Shown: positions 15,423-24,224, counted from the stretch's first letter. The stretch is DNA of 61,448 bases from Oceanospirillaceae bacterium (GCA_003521845.1 DPHB01000062.1:12652-74099), one strand, 5' to 3'. Notes: a model not told the origin generated them from the sequence alone. Numbers and translations: made by a program.

Positions 15423-18242
15423 CTAACCCAGCATTGGCTGTAAGAAGCGTCCGGTATGTGACTTGGTGTTGGCTGCCACCTCTTCTGGTGTGCCAGTGGC
15501 AATGATCTGGCCACCTTTGTTGCCACCTTCTGGACCTAGGTCCACAATCCAGTCCGCTGTTTTGATGACGTCTAGATTGTGTTCAATAACAACCACGGTA
15601 TTGCCATGATCGCGTAGACGTTGCAGTACGATTAGCAGCTGCTGTATGTCATAGAAGTGGAGGCCGGTAGTTGGCTCATCGAGGATGTATAAGGTTTGGC
15701 CAGTATCGCGTTTAGATAGCTCTCTGGACAGCTTTACACGCTGTGCCTCACCGCCAGATAGGGTGGTGGCGTTCTGTCCTAGGCAGATGTAGCTAAGTCC
15801 TACATCCATCAGCGTCTGTAAGCGACGTTTGATCATCGGTACGGCATCAAAGAAGACCACGGCATCTTCGACGGTCATAGCCAATACTTCGGTGATGTTT
15901 TTGCCTTTGTAATGGATTTCCAGAGTTTCTCGATTATAACGTTTGCCCTTGCAGACATCACAAGGTACGTAAACATCAGGTAGGAAGTGCATTTCTACTT
16001 TGATCACGCCATCACCTTGGCATGCTTCACACCGGCCGCCCTTTACATTAAAGCTAAAGCGGCCAGGCTTGTAACCCCGTGAACGGGCTTCTTGAGTGCC
16101 CGCAAATAGTTCGCGAATAGGCGTAAATATGCCCGTGTAGGTGGCGGGGTTGGAACGTGGGGTGCGACCTATAGGGCTCTGATCAATATCTACCACCTTG
16201 TCCATGAGGTTGAGGCCCTTGATTTCATCATGGGCGGCGGCTTCTAAGGTGGTAGCCTTATTGAGCACAGTAGCCGCTAAGGGATAGAGCGTGCTGTTGA
16301 TTAGTGTGGACTTACCTGAACCGGAAACGCCTGTCACACAGGTCATAAGGCCAGTCGGAATTTTTAGGTGCACGTTCTGTAGGTTGTTACCCTTGGCGCC
16401 TATTAGTTCTAGCCATGCTTTGGCTTTGTTGCGTGTGCCTGGCACGGGAATGCAGCGCGCACCGCTGAGGTATTGACCAGTAAGGGAGTCGGGATTGTCC
16501 ATTACCTCTTGCGGTGTGCCTTGGGCCACCACTAAGCCACCATGCACGCCGGCGCCAGGACCAATGTCGATAACGTGGTCCGCCAAGCGTACGGCGTCTT
16601 CATCATGCTCTACAACGATGACCGTGTTACCTAGATCGCGTAAGTGAACTAATGTTTTGAGGAGGCGTTCGTTGTCACGCTGGTGTAAACCGATAGAGGG
16701 CTCGTCAAGGATATACATTACACCTACAAGGCCAGCACCGATTTGGCTGGCTAAGCGTATACGCTGCGCTTCACCTCCAGATAAGGTGTCGGCGTTACGA
16801 TCAAGGGATAGGTAATCTAAGCCAACGTTCACTAAGAAGTCTAAGCGTAGACGAATTTCTTTTAGAATCTTGTCGGCAATTTGGCCTTGTTTACCGGGTA
16901 GTACTAGATCGGCAAAATACGCTGCACTTTCACCTACAGCCTTGTGCGTAATCTGGGGTAAGTTTAAGCCATCAATAAATACGTGACGTGCTTCACGACG
17001 CAAGCGAGAACCATGGCAATCTGGGCAAGGTTGCATGTTTAGGTACTTGCCTAGGTCTTCGCGTACCATGTTGGATTCGGTTTCACGATAGCGGCGCTGC
17101 ATGTTGTTAATAACGCCTTCAAACGGGTGCTTACGTGATATTTTGTCGCCACGGTCATTAATGTAATTAAACTCAATATCGGTTTTACCCGTGCCATAGA
17201 GTACGAGTTTTTGCACATTATCGGGTAGCTCCTGCCAGGCCATGTCCATGGTAAAACCATAGTGCTTCCCCATAGCGGTGAGCAGCCCATAATAATACAT
17301 GGAGCGCCGGTCCCAGCCACGAATGGCTCCCTCGGCTAAACTATTAAGTGGTTGCTGTACCACCTTGCTAGGGTCAAAGTACTGACGCACACCCAATCCA
17401 TCGCAAGATGGGCAGGCGCCTGATGGGTTGTTAAATGAGAATAAACGTGGCTCTAGTTCGCTGATAGCATGACCGCATTGTGGGCAAGCAAAGCGTGAGG
17501 AAAAGACAATTTCCTCCGCCTTGTCATCATCCATAGAGACTACTTTAGCCATGCCATCTGTTAAATTGAGTGCAGTTTCAAAGGACTCGGCAAGGCGGAG
17601 TTCTAAGCCTTGTTTTACCTTAAAACGGTCGACGACTACTTCGATAGTGTGCTTCTTGTTCTTTTCTAATTCAGGTGTGTCATCTAAATCGTATAACTTG
17701 CCATCGATGCGTGCCCGAATAAACCCCTGACTACGTAGCTCATCTAAGGTGTGTAAGTGCTCACCTTTACGGTTTTGCACTACAGGGGCCAAAAGCATCA
17801 AACGCTGGCCTTCAGGTAAAGCAATAACCTGGTCGACCATTTGGCTAACGGTCTGGGCCGCCAACGGTAAATCGTGATCGGGGCAACGTGGTTCACCTGC
17901 TCGGGCAAATAACAAACGCAGGTAATCGTAGATCTCGGTAATCGTCCCCACGGTAGAGCGTGGGTTATGGGAAGTGGATTTTTGCTCTATAGAAATAGCC
18001 GGAGATAAACCTTCGATGTGGTCGATATCGGGTTTTTCCATCATGGATAAGAACTGACGTGCATAGGTAGATAGCGACTCTACATAACGACGCTGGCCTT
18101 CTGCATAGAGGGTATCAAATGCCAAAGAAGACTTGCCAGAACCCGATAGGCCGGTGATTACCACCAACTTGTCACGGGGAATGTCTAGGTCAATGTTCTT
18201 TAGATTGTGGGTGCGAGCACCGCGTACCAAGATGGTATCCAT
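15423..18242 (-). CDS. uvrA: UvrABC excision nuclease subunit A
   Basis: From the chosen ATG the protein is 939 residues, matching the usual 940. An upstream ATG at 18311 would add 23 residues that do not look conserved, whereas MDTILVRGARTHNL is the normal start. It has two ABC ATPase modules: Walker A GLSGSGKSS at 31-39 and a second GVSGSGKST, each with an LSGGEAQR signature. Zinc-finger Cys pairs (CPQC/CPSC and CEAC/CDVC) are also present. UvrA dimers scan DNA for bulky lesions and load UvrB. It is divergent from ssb, as in E. coli. Confidence 0.98.
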   Translation of the reverse strand: MDTILVRGARTHNLKNIDLDIPRDKLVVITGLSGSGKSSLAFDTLYAEGQRRYVESLSTYARQFLSMMEKPDIDHIEGLSPAISIEQKSTSHNPRSTVGTITEIYDYLRLLFARAGEPRCPDHDLPLAAQTVSQMVDQVIALPEGQRLMLLAPVVQNRKGEHLHTLDELRSQGFIRARIDGKLYDLDDTPELEKNKKHTIEVVVDRFKVKQGLELRLAESFETALNLTDGMAKVVSMDDDKAEEIVFSSRFACPQCGHAISELEPRLFSFNNPSGACPSCDGLGVRQYFDPSKVVQQPLNSLAEGAIRGWDRRSMYYYGLLTAMGKHYGFTMDMAWQELPDNVQKLVLYGTGKTDIEFNYINDRGDKISRKHPFEGVINNMQRRYRETESNMVREDLGKYLNMQPCPDCHGSRLRREARHVFIDGLNLPQITHKAVGESAAYFADLVLPGKQGQIADKILKEIRLRLDFLVNVGLDYLSLDRNADTLSGGEAQRIRLASQIGAGLVGVMYILDEPSIGLHQRDNERLLKTLVHLRDLGNTVIVVEHDEDAVRLADHVIDIGPGAGVHGGLVVAQGTPQEVMDNPDSLTGQYLSGARCIPVPGTRNKAKAWLELIGAKGNNLQNVHLKIPTGLMTCVTGVSGSGKSTLINSTLYPLAATVLNKATTLEAAAHDEIKGLNLMDKVVDIDQSPIGRTPRSNPATYTGIFTPIRELFAGTQEARSRGYKPGRFSFNVKGGRCEACQGDGVIKVEMHFLPDVYVPCDVCKGKRYNRETLEIHYKGKNITEVLAMTVEDAVVFFDAVPMIKRRLQTLMDVGLSYICLGQNATTLSGGEAQRVKLSRELSKRDTGQTLYILDEPTTGLHFYDIQQLLIVLQRLRDHGNTVVVIEHNLDVIKTADWIVDLGPEGGNKGGQIIATGTPEEVAANTKSHTGRFLQPMLG

Positions 18243-18335
18243 AAGCTTATTTCGTTGGCTTTGCAAACCAACCATTATAGAAGCTAGTTGGGTAAATAGG
18301 CAAAGCTCCATTTACTTATTTTTTATACTTTTAGC

Positions 18336-18364
18336 TTTCCAGATGAGGCGGCTATGGCTATAAT
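18336..18364 (+). promoter_or_regulatory. Candidate promoter of ssb
   Basis: A perfect TATAAT at 18359-18364 lies 17 bp after a TTTCCA hexamer (18336-18341), about 100 bp before the ssb start, in the uvrA-ssb divergent gap. The -35 is only a partial match. Confidence 0.5.
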
Positions 18365-18464
18365 TTAGCCCCCGTTAAAAGCAAACTATACGGGACCTAA
18401 TACCCACTGTAACGACATGTAAATTGTACAGCAGCTAAATTAACCATACGGTAAGGAGAAAACC

Positions 18465-18998
18465 ATGGCACGTGGCGTAAACAAAGTAATTCTAGTAGGT
18501 AATGTTGGTGGTGATCCAGAGGTGCGTTATATGCCTTCTGGCGGTGCCGTAACCAACCTTACCTTAGCGACTTCTGAATCCTGGAAGGACAAGCAAACAG
18601 GTCAACCTCAAGAGCGTACAGAATGGCACCGTGTGGTGTTTTTCAATCGTCTAGCCGAAATTGCTGGTGAATACGTACGTAAGGGTTCAAAGATCTACGT
18701 TGAAGGTTCACTGCGTACACGTCAGTGGGAACAAGATGGTGTAAAGCGTTACACGACAGAAATTGTTGCTTCTGAAATGCAAATGCTGGATAGCCGTCAA
18801 GGCGGCCAACAAGGTACCCAGCAGGGTGGCTACGCTCCTCAGCAAGGTGGTGGCTTCCAGCAACAATCAGCATCAGCCCCTCAACAAAACTACCAGCAAG
18901 CTGCACCGCAGCAGCGTGCGCCACAAAGCGCACCACAACAACCTCAGCAACAGCCTGGCGGTTTTGATAGCGACTTTGATGATGATATTCCGTTCTAG
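18465..18998 (+). CDS. ssb: Single-stranded DNA-binding protein
   Basis: The product is 177 residues. The N-terminal OB fold (about 1-110) starts MARGVNKVILVGNVGGDPEVR and includes TEWHRVVFFNRLAE. A Gln/Gly/Pro-rich disordered linker follows (about 112-165). The acidic tip ends DFDDDIPF, the docking site for repair and replication proteins. It has a strong AAGGAG site. Divergence from uvrA is the classic arrangement. A terminator follows 38 nt after the stop. Confidence 0.98.
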   Translation: MARGVNKVILVGNVGGDPEVRYMPSGGAVTNLTLATSESWKDKQTGQPQERTEWHRVVFFNRLAEIAGEYVRKGSKIYVEGSLRTRQWEQDGVKRYTTEIVASEMQMLDSRQGGQQGTQQGGYAPQQGGGFQQQSASAPQQNYQQAAPQQRAPQSAPQQPQQQPGGFDSDFDDDIPF

Positions 18999-19036
18999 CG
19001 AAACTGGACTTATTTACCTAAGTCTTTAGATACTAT

Positions 19037-19062
19037 AAGCCACGCTAAGCGTGGCTTTTTTT
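19037..19062 (+). terminator. Rho-independent terminator after ssb
   Basis: GCCACGC and GCGTGGC form a 7 bp stem with a TAA loop followed by seven Ts. It separates ssb from the racemase-like gene, whose start lies 29 nt further on. Confidence 0.85.
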
Positions 19063-19090
19063 GGCTGAAATTAATTGGTTTAGGCACAAA

Positions 19091-19786
19091 ATGAAAACAA
19101 TCGGTATGCTCGGCGGTATGAGCTGGGAAAGTACAGCACTCTACTATCGTTCTATTAACCAACTGGTTAGGCTGCAACTTGGCGGTTTGCATTCCGCTAA
19201 AATTGTCATGCATAGTTTTGATTTTCAAGAAATCGAGAGCTTGCAAGCAGCTGGTGAATGGCAACGTGCGGGTGAGATTCTTGGTGAGGCAGCCCGTGGA
19301 TTGGAATTGGCGGGTGCGGACTTTTTGATGATTTGCACCAACACTATGCACCTAGTCGCACCGCAGGTAAGTGAGTACATACAAATTCCTTTGTTGCACC
19401 TCGCTGATGCGACGGCTAAGCGCTTGCAGGAAGCGGGTATTACTAAGGTGGGCTTGCTCGGCACCGCCTATACCATGGAACAGGCATTCTATAAGGAACG
19501 TATTGTAGCGTCAGGTATCGAAGTCATTGTGCCCGATACCGAAGGGCGTAGTGATGTGAACCGTATTATCTTTACCGAGCTTTGCCTGGGTGTGGTCAAT
19601 GATGAGTCCAGGGAAATTTATCTGCAACAAATTGAGCTGATGCGCGCCGCGGGTGTGCAGGCGGTGATTGAGGGTTGTACAGAAATCACCCTGCTAGTAC
19701 AGCCTCAGCATACTGATATGCCCTTGTTTGATACCACGGCTATCCATGCCGAAGAAGCTGTGAAGTTGGCACTATTAGGTGGGTAG
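19091..19786 (+). CDS. Aspartate/glutamate racemase family protein
   Basis: The product is 231 residues from the ATG that gives the family start MKTIGMLGGMSWEST. An upstream in-frame ATG at 19061 lies inside the ssb terminator and is rejected. The two catalytic Cys of the PLP-independent racemase fold are visible: Cys82 in CTNTMH and Cys196 in GCTEI. The likely reaction is interconversion of L- and D-aspartate (YgeA/RacD type), though substrate specificity cannot be read from sequence. It stands alone between ssb and a lipoprotein gene. Confidence 0.88.
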   Translation: MKTIGMLGGMSWESTALYYRSINQLVRLQLGGLHSAKIVMHSFDFQEIESLQAAGEWQRAGEILGEAARGLELAGADFLMICTNTMHLVAPQVSEYIQIPLLHLADATAKRLQEAGITKVGLLGTAYTMEQAFYKERIVASGIEVIVPDTEGRSDVNRIIFTELCLGVVNDESREIYLQQIELMRAAGVQAVIEGCTEITLLVQPQHTDMPLFDTTAIHAEEAVKLALLGG

Positions 19787-19993
19787 CCCGTAATCAGGCG
19801 CTAAAGACAAAAGACAGCTTTTATGGGTTAGTTTAATCTTTAAGTGATAAAAATGATAATTAATGCCCGCAATAATGATAAATAAGCTATTATGAGTGGG
19901 TTGTTAATGTTTAAGGTTCTTTATTGTGGTCAAGTTGGTTTTTTGATTCACATGGATGTACTGACACCTGTTTCTAACCCTTCGGAGAACACC

Positions 19994-21160
19994 ATGATGA
20001 TGAAAAAACCAGTGTTTGCTGGGGCTCTATTAAGTACAGTATTTGTGCTAGCGGGCTGCCAAACTATCCCTCAATCTGAGCATGATCAAGTGGTTATGCA
20101 GCAGCAGAAAGAATTTGAAAAAGAGATATCGAAAAAAGATCAAGCCCATGCATTGCAGCAGCAAGACCTTGAAGCGCAATTAGCCGAACTTAAAATGCAG
20201 AAGCAAGCTGCGGAACTACAAGCTGCCCAACCTGCTACAGCCCAGGTGTCCAACGCGTCTGTTGAGAGTTCACTATTTCCACCAAATGCCGAGTTAGGAC
20301 ATTGCTATTCACGTGTGCTGATACCGGCAAGTTATAAAACAATAACTGATAAAGTTTTGGTAACGCCTGCATCTGAACAAGTGACTATTGCGCCAGCTAA
20401 ATATAAGAAAGTTGCCCAGCGCGTGGTCGTGAATGCAGCTTATGAGAGGCTAGAAATCATCCCGGCAACCTACAAAACGGTTAACGAAAAGGTGATGACT
20501 AGCGCAGCCCATACGCATTTGGAAACCGTACCTGCGATATATGAGACCGTAGTTGAGAAGGTGCTAGATAAGCCTGCTCATACCGTGTGGAAGCGTGGTG
20601 CAGGTTTCCAAAGTAGTGCCTTAGAAACTAAAATTGATAATGGTACTGGCGAAATTATGTGCTTAGTAGAAGTGCCTGCTTCTTATCGTACCATTACCAA
20701 AAAAGTTCTAAAAACACCAGCTCGTGCGGTGGAAGAGCATCATCCTGCAGAATATACAACAGTCGCTAAGCGCGTAGTTGATCAACCTTCCGCCACGCGC
20801 ACTATTACTGTGCCTGCTGAATATGAAACGGTTATGGTACGTCAGATAGAAACCCCTGAGCGCGAAGTTCGTACGCAAACTCCTGCTGTATATAACGATG
20901 TAGCACGTTCGGAAAAAACCTCCGAAGCGAGTTTGACGTGGGAAGAGGTGTTGTGTGAGGATAATATGACGCCTCAAACGATCACGCAATTACAGCGACT
21001 GCTAAAGACGGCGGGTAATTACGCGGGTCCAATTGACGGTGTTTATGGGCCAATGACTGAACGAGCTGTTAATGGCTATGCAGAACATAATGGCTTGCCT
21101 ACAGGTTCGCGTTTAGTTTCATTGAAAACCGCTGAACATATCGGTTTAAAAGCAAATTAG
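19994..21160 (+). CDS. Repeat-containing lipoprotein with C-terminal peptidoglycan-binding domain
   Basis: The product is 388 residues from an ATG preceded by CGGAG. The signal peptide ends in the lipobox LAGC (Cys22), so the protein is probably lipid-anchored. Residues about 30-80 are a charged, Gln-rich coiled-coil-like stretch. The centre holds about eight units of roughly 23 residues of the form PAxYxTVxxKVLxxPA, interrupted once by a 25-residue insert containing a Cys. The last 65 residues form a PG_binding_1-like domain (LQRLLKTAGNYAGPIDGVYG). It plausibly tethers the outer membrane to the cell wall. No named family is recognised. A terminator follows. Confidence 0.78.
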   Translation: MMMKKPVFAGALLSTVFVLAGCQTIPQSEHDQVVMQQQKEFEKEISKKDQAHALQQQDLEAQLAELKMQKQAAELQAAQPATAQVSNASVESSLFPPNAELGHCYSRVLIPASYKTITDKVLVTPASEQVTIAPAKYKKVAQRVVVNAAYERLEIIPATYKTVNEKVMTSAAHTHLETVPAIYETVVEKVLDKPAHTVWKRGAGFQSSALETKIDNGTGEIMCLVEVPASYRTITKKVLKTPARAVEEHHPAEYTTVAKRVVDQPSATRTITVPAEYETVMVRQIETPEREVRTQTPAVYNDVARSEKTSEASLTWEEVLCEDNMTPQTITQLQRLLKTAGNYAGPIDGVYGPMTERAVNGYAEHNGLPTGSRLVSLKTAEHIGLKAN

Positions 21161-21180
21161 TCGAAAATAAGTGCGCCTAT

Positions 21181-21209
21181 AAAAACCCGCAAAAATGCGG
21201 GTTTTTTTT
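21181..21209 (+). terminator. Rho-independent terminator after the repeat lipoprotein
   Basis: AAAAACCCGC and GCGGGTTTTT pair around an AAAAAT loop and are followed by a long T run. It begins about 20 nt after the stop codon. Confidence 0.9.
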
Positions 21210-21328
21210 ATTTACAGTTTGTTAGGCCTTAGTTCGCTCAATGTAGTTATGGCACTAAGGATCACGCGGCCTCTGCGTGAGTAAAGTGTAGCAAGACTAT
21301 GCATGCCTAAGAAGCTGTGTCTATTGCT

Positions 21329-21661
21329 CTAGCTACTTGCATCATAATTGGCCATACACTGCTCTGATAAAGCGACTAACAAGACTAGTTTTACGGCAAA
21401 AAGCGAGCACGTCTGTAGGGGGTAAAGGCGACCAAAATCAGCTACAAAACTCCAGCGTGCAAGCTTGGCTTTGCCTTTATAAATCAATACATCCTGCCAA
21501 GGGATAGAGACCTTATCCAAGCTCAAAATAGCCTCGTTTTCATGAAACCTAGATGATAGTGGGTAGTCAAAATGGGAGGCGTATCGACTGGCCTTGTTTT
21601 CATAGATGCAGGCACAAATGTTAGGTGGACCGGAAGAGCCAGCCGGCCCAATATTGTCCAT
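21329..21661 (-). pseudogene. Fragment of a 4-hydroxyphenylacetate 3-hydroxylase (HpaB)-like flavin monooxygenase
   Basis: The 110-residue open frame contains DYPLSSRFHENEAI followed by VSIPWQDVLIYKG and then RLYPLQTCSLFAVKL. These are in the order and spacing of the middle region of HpaB-type oxygenases, which are normally about 480-520 residues. The N-terminal flavin-binding part and the C-terminal third are missing, and no homologous sequence flanks the frame, so I read it as a decayed remnant. Recognition is by motif memory only. It lies beside another remnant (luxR-like) on the opposite strand. Confidence 0.6.
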
Positions 21662-21723
21662 TTATTCTGTATTAATTTATATAGTCAAACTGATGGTGCT
21701 GTTAATGAGCAAAGTGCCACTGA

Positions 21724-21852
21724 ATGACAGCAGTGCGTGCAGCGCAAATCTGTGAGTTGCTATTAAAAGGGCATACTGCTAAAACATTAGGCTTAGCAGA
21801 GGCGACAGTGGTGGCCTATAAAAAGCGCGCGCTTATTAAATTGAAGAAATCT
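21724..21852 (+). pseudogene. Remnant of a LuxR/GerE-type DNA-binding domain
   Basis: The residues encoded here (RAAQICELLLKGHTAKTLGL, then AEATVVAYKKRALIKL) match the helix-turn-helix of LuxR-family regulators. The segment between the two helices appears shortened by about four residues, and no upstream receiver or ligand domain exists. The frame runs directly into the following membrane protein gene, whose own ATG is at 21853. Either a truncated regulator gene abuts that gene, or an N-terminal fusion exists; the first seems likelier. Confidence 0.55.
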
Positions 21853-22638
21853 ATGTTGATATTGAAAGTTGTGATCACATTGTTAGTTGTTATTGGCCTA
21901 AGTTTGATCGCTGAACGCCTCAGTGCCCGCTGGGCGGGGCTGTTGGCAGGTTATCCTCTAGGCATAGCCATTGTTTTGTGTTTTCTAGCGCTTGAGCAGG
22001 GAGTGGAGTTTGCCGCACAAGCAGCGCAGTACGCCGTGGGTGGGTTAGGAGCGAACGTTATTTTGGCCTTGGTGTATTGGCAGTTGGCCAAAACTGAGTC
22101 CGCTAACAACGGCAGAATAGTTTCTGTTTTATGGGCAAGTGTCACGGGAATACTGGCTTTTTTATTGGTGTCTTTTACTTTACACCTACTAAGTTTGTCT
22201 TTTGCCGTAAGTATTTTGGTGACCTTATTGATCATTGCCTTAGTGGCTCGGTATATGTCTGCGGTACCCAAAACTAAAATACAAGAAAAGGCAAAAACCA
22301 GTTGGGTTGATCTGTTGTTTCGTGGCTGTTTAGCTGCGCTTAGTGTGTTGTTAATTACAGGTTTGGCCGTCTTAGTTGGGGCTGAATGGGCGGGCTTGTT
22401 AGCCGGTTTCCCGGTAGCTGCTTTCCCCTTATTTTTGATACTCCATTACCACTATGGAAACAGCTTGTTGACCAACAGTGTCAAGGCCTACCCTTTGGGA
22501 TTGGTATCATTGCTTATCTATACTATATCGGTCAGTTTTACCTACCCTTGGTTGGGTGTATTGTGGGGTACCTTGGCCGGTTTCGCTCTATCGACCTTGT
22601 ACTTATTGATGGTACAACGGGCTAAACATGTCACCTAG
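21853..22638 (+). CDS. Integral membrane protein with an internal duplication, unknown function
   Basis: The product is 261 residues from the ATG after the luxR-like remnant; starting at 21724 would give 304. It has about eight to ten hydrophobic segments. WAGLLAGYP near residue 27 and WAGLLAGFP near residue 178 are clearly related, so the protein looks like two copies of a membrane repeat. It may resemble GlpM-like small membrane proteins, but I do not recognise a family. Weak GAAG ribosome-binding site. It is unlinked in function to its neighbours. Confidence 0.6.
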   Translation: MLILKVVITLLVVIGLSLIAERLSARWAGLLAGYPLGIAIVLCFLALEQGVEFAAQAAQYAVGGLGANVILALVYWQLAKTESANNGRIVSVLWASVTGILAFLLVSFTLHLLSLSFAVSILVTLLIIALVARYMSAVPKTKIQEKAKTSWVDLLFRGCLAALSVLLITGLAVLVGAEWAGLLAGFPVAAFPLFLILHYHYGNSLLTNSVKAYPLGLVSLLIYTISVSFTYPWLGVLWGTLAGFALSTLYLLMVQRAKHVT

Positions 22639-22677
22639 TTATTTTGACTAGAGATTAGCGCTGAAGCTTGCGTAAGA

Positions 22678-23106
22678 CTAGCCTTGTGGCTGTAAGCCAA
22701 CCGCTATTATGGCGGCACAACCTGCATCGCGGTCCTGTTCCGATGTGGCACCGCTGACGCCGATGGCGCCAATGATATTATCATGGCTGTCTTTTATGAG
22801 TACAGCACCCATAGCCGGCAAAAAATCACCATCGTAGCTGCCGTTGATGGCCAGCATAAAATCACTACGTTGTTCAGCAAATTGTTGTAGTTGTGTGCCT
22901 CCCATGCCCAATTGAATGGCAGCATTGGCTTTGCTATAGGCTAACTTAAAACGCCCCGGTGGCGAGTTATCTTGGCGCTCAAAGGCCTGTACATGGCCGC
23001 CTGCATCGACCACGGCGACCGACAACGGGCGTAATTGGTGGGTCTTTGCATAAGCAAAAACTTGGCTGACAATGCGTTTAGCGCGGTGTAGAGATACGGG
23101 TTTCAT
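22678..23106 (-). CDS. GlcG/HbpS family heme-binding-like protein
   Basis: The product is 142 residues with the family pattern: an N-terminal helix, PLSVAVVDAGGHVQAFERQD, a KANAA helix, then GAIGVSGATSEQDRDAG near the C-terminus. GlcG/HbpS proteins form octamers, and some bind heme or degraded tetrapyrroles; their exact role is often unknown. No signal peptide is seen, so it is probably cytoplasmic. It stands alone, divergent from the RmlD-like gene 163 bp away. Confidence 0.85.
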   Translation of the reverse strand: MKPVSLHRAKRIVSQVFAYAKTHQLRPLSVAVVDAGGHVQAFERQDNSPPGRFKLAYSKANAAIQLGMGGTQLQQFAEQRSDFMLAINGSYDGDFLPAMGAVLIKDSHDNIIGAIGVSGATSEQDRDAGCAAIIAVGLQPQG

Positions 23107-23269
23107 GTTGTTTCCTTGGTTTCGCTTAACAGGGGCTAAATAACCTTAATCTATAAGTATGATTGCTTAGTTTGAGTGTTAGCGAATATTGCTGTCGGTG
23201 AGTTCTGCCATAGGTGTGATTATGATACCATTGGCGCCATATCAGTACTCCTTTATGTAGGTTTTTACA

Positions 23270-24202
23270 TTGATTAAAATTTTAGTGACTGGTGCCAAAG
23301 GGCAGGTGGGTGCAGCGGTCTGTCAGCGAGCGTTAAAAATGGGCATGTCGGTAGTTTGGTTTGATGCCAAAAACCTGGATTTGTCCGACTTGACCCAGAT
23401 ACACAAGGTGGTCGCCAAGCATAAGCCCAAATTTGTGGTGAACTGCGCTAGCTATTCGGTCGTCGATTTAGCTGAGAAGAACCCCGAAGAAGCCTATCGC
23501 ATAAATCGTGATGGTGCCGCCAACATCGCTAGCGCTTGTGCTGACTTTGGTGTGCCATTGTTACATCTCTCCACAGATTATGTGTTTGATGGTACTAGGC
23601 CTTTGCCAATTAATGAAGAAGCGGTCGTTAATCCAATCAATATCTTTGGTCATAGTAAGTCGGTTGGCGAAGAGCTGGTGCGGGAAAAGTGCCCACAGCA
23701 TATTATTTTGCGCGTCGGTTGGGTGTTCAGTTCGCGGGGCAATAATTTTGTTTTGCGTACTTTGAAACAAATACGTAGTGAATCGCAAGTAGTCGCTGTA
23801 GGTGACCAGTGTGGTTGCCCGACGGATGCAGTTGATGTGGCTCGCGTGCTGTTGGCGATGATTCAGCAAATTAGTTGTGGTGTTGAGGTGTGGGGTACTT
23901 ACCATTACAGTGGTGCAGAAATTGTCACCTGGAAAGGCTTTGCTGATGCCATCTTGGCGGCGGTTAAGAGTCAGCCACAAACGGTGGCCGAAAAAGTTGT
24001 TGCCGTTAGTAGTGAAGATTGGCAAGCAGTGGCACCGAGGCCGGGTTATACGGCTCTGGATTGTAAGAAAATTTTAGGTACATTTGGTATACGTCAGCGC
24101 CCTTGGCGCTCTGGTCTAGTAAAAGTCATTAACAGCCTTGCCGCCGCGGAATTGGCTGCTGCGCAGAAGGCTGACAAGTTACCCAGCAGTAACGTATCCT
24201 GA
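23270..24202 (+). CDS. dTDP-4-dehydrorhamnose reductase (RmlD)-like SDR protein with altered catalytic motif
   Basis: The product is 310 residues starting at TTG. An extended short-chain dehydrogenase fold is visible: a TGAKGQVG nucleotide-binding loop at 7-14, HLSTDYVFDG with the conserved Thr/Asp, and GxxxK near 126-130. The usual YxxxK motif reads FGHSK here, so the catalytic Tyr is Phe126 while Lys130 remains. The late GCPTDAVDVA segment is typical of RmlD. None of the dTDP-rhamnose genes rmlA, rmlB or rmlC is adjacent. It may be a catalytically altered or non-catalytic homologue, like MAT2B in animals. It lies upstream of moaA. Confidence 0.78.
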   Translation: MIKILVTGAKGQVGAAVCQRALKMGMSVVWFDAKNLDLSDLTQIHKVVAKHKPKFVVNCASYSVVDLAEKNPEEAYRINRDGAANIASACADFGVPLLHLSTDYVFDGTRPLPINEEAVVNPINIFGHSKSVGEELVREKCPQHIILRVGWVFSSRGNNFVLRTLKQIRSESQVVAVGDQCGCPTDAVDVARVLLAMIQQISCGVEVWGTYHYSGAEIVTWKGFADAILAAVKSQPQTVAEKVVAVSSEDWQAVAPRPGYTALDCKKILGTFGIRQRPWRSGLVKVINSLAAAELAAAQKADKLPSSNVS

Positions 24203-24218
24203 GCGCACCATATCACGT

Positions 24219-24224
24219 TATAAT
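24219..24224 (+). promoter_or_regulatory. -10 element of a probable moaA promoter
   Basis: A perfect TATAAT lies 17 nt after the RmlD-like gene stop and 43 nt before moaA. No good -35 is seen at 16-18 bp, so an activator may be needed or the match may be fortuitous. Confidence 0.4.

Noticed and set aside
18417..18431. Possible LexA (SOS) box between uvrA and ssb, ATGT-N7-ACAG
   Set aside because: The consensus is CTGT-N8-ACAG. This site has the wrong first base and a 7 nt spacer, so position alone does not justify it.
19849..19867. Possible Fur box (AATGATAAT core) upstream of the repeat lipoprotein, with a second AATGATAA nearby
   Set aside because: Only about 13 of 19 positions match in a very AT-rich stretch, and the gene has no clear iron-related role.
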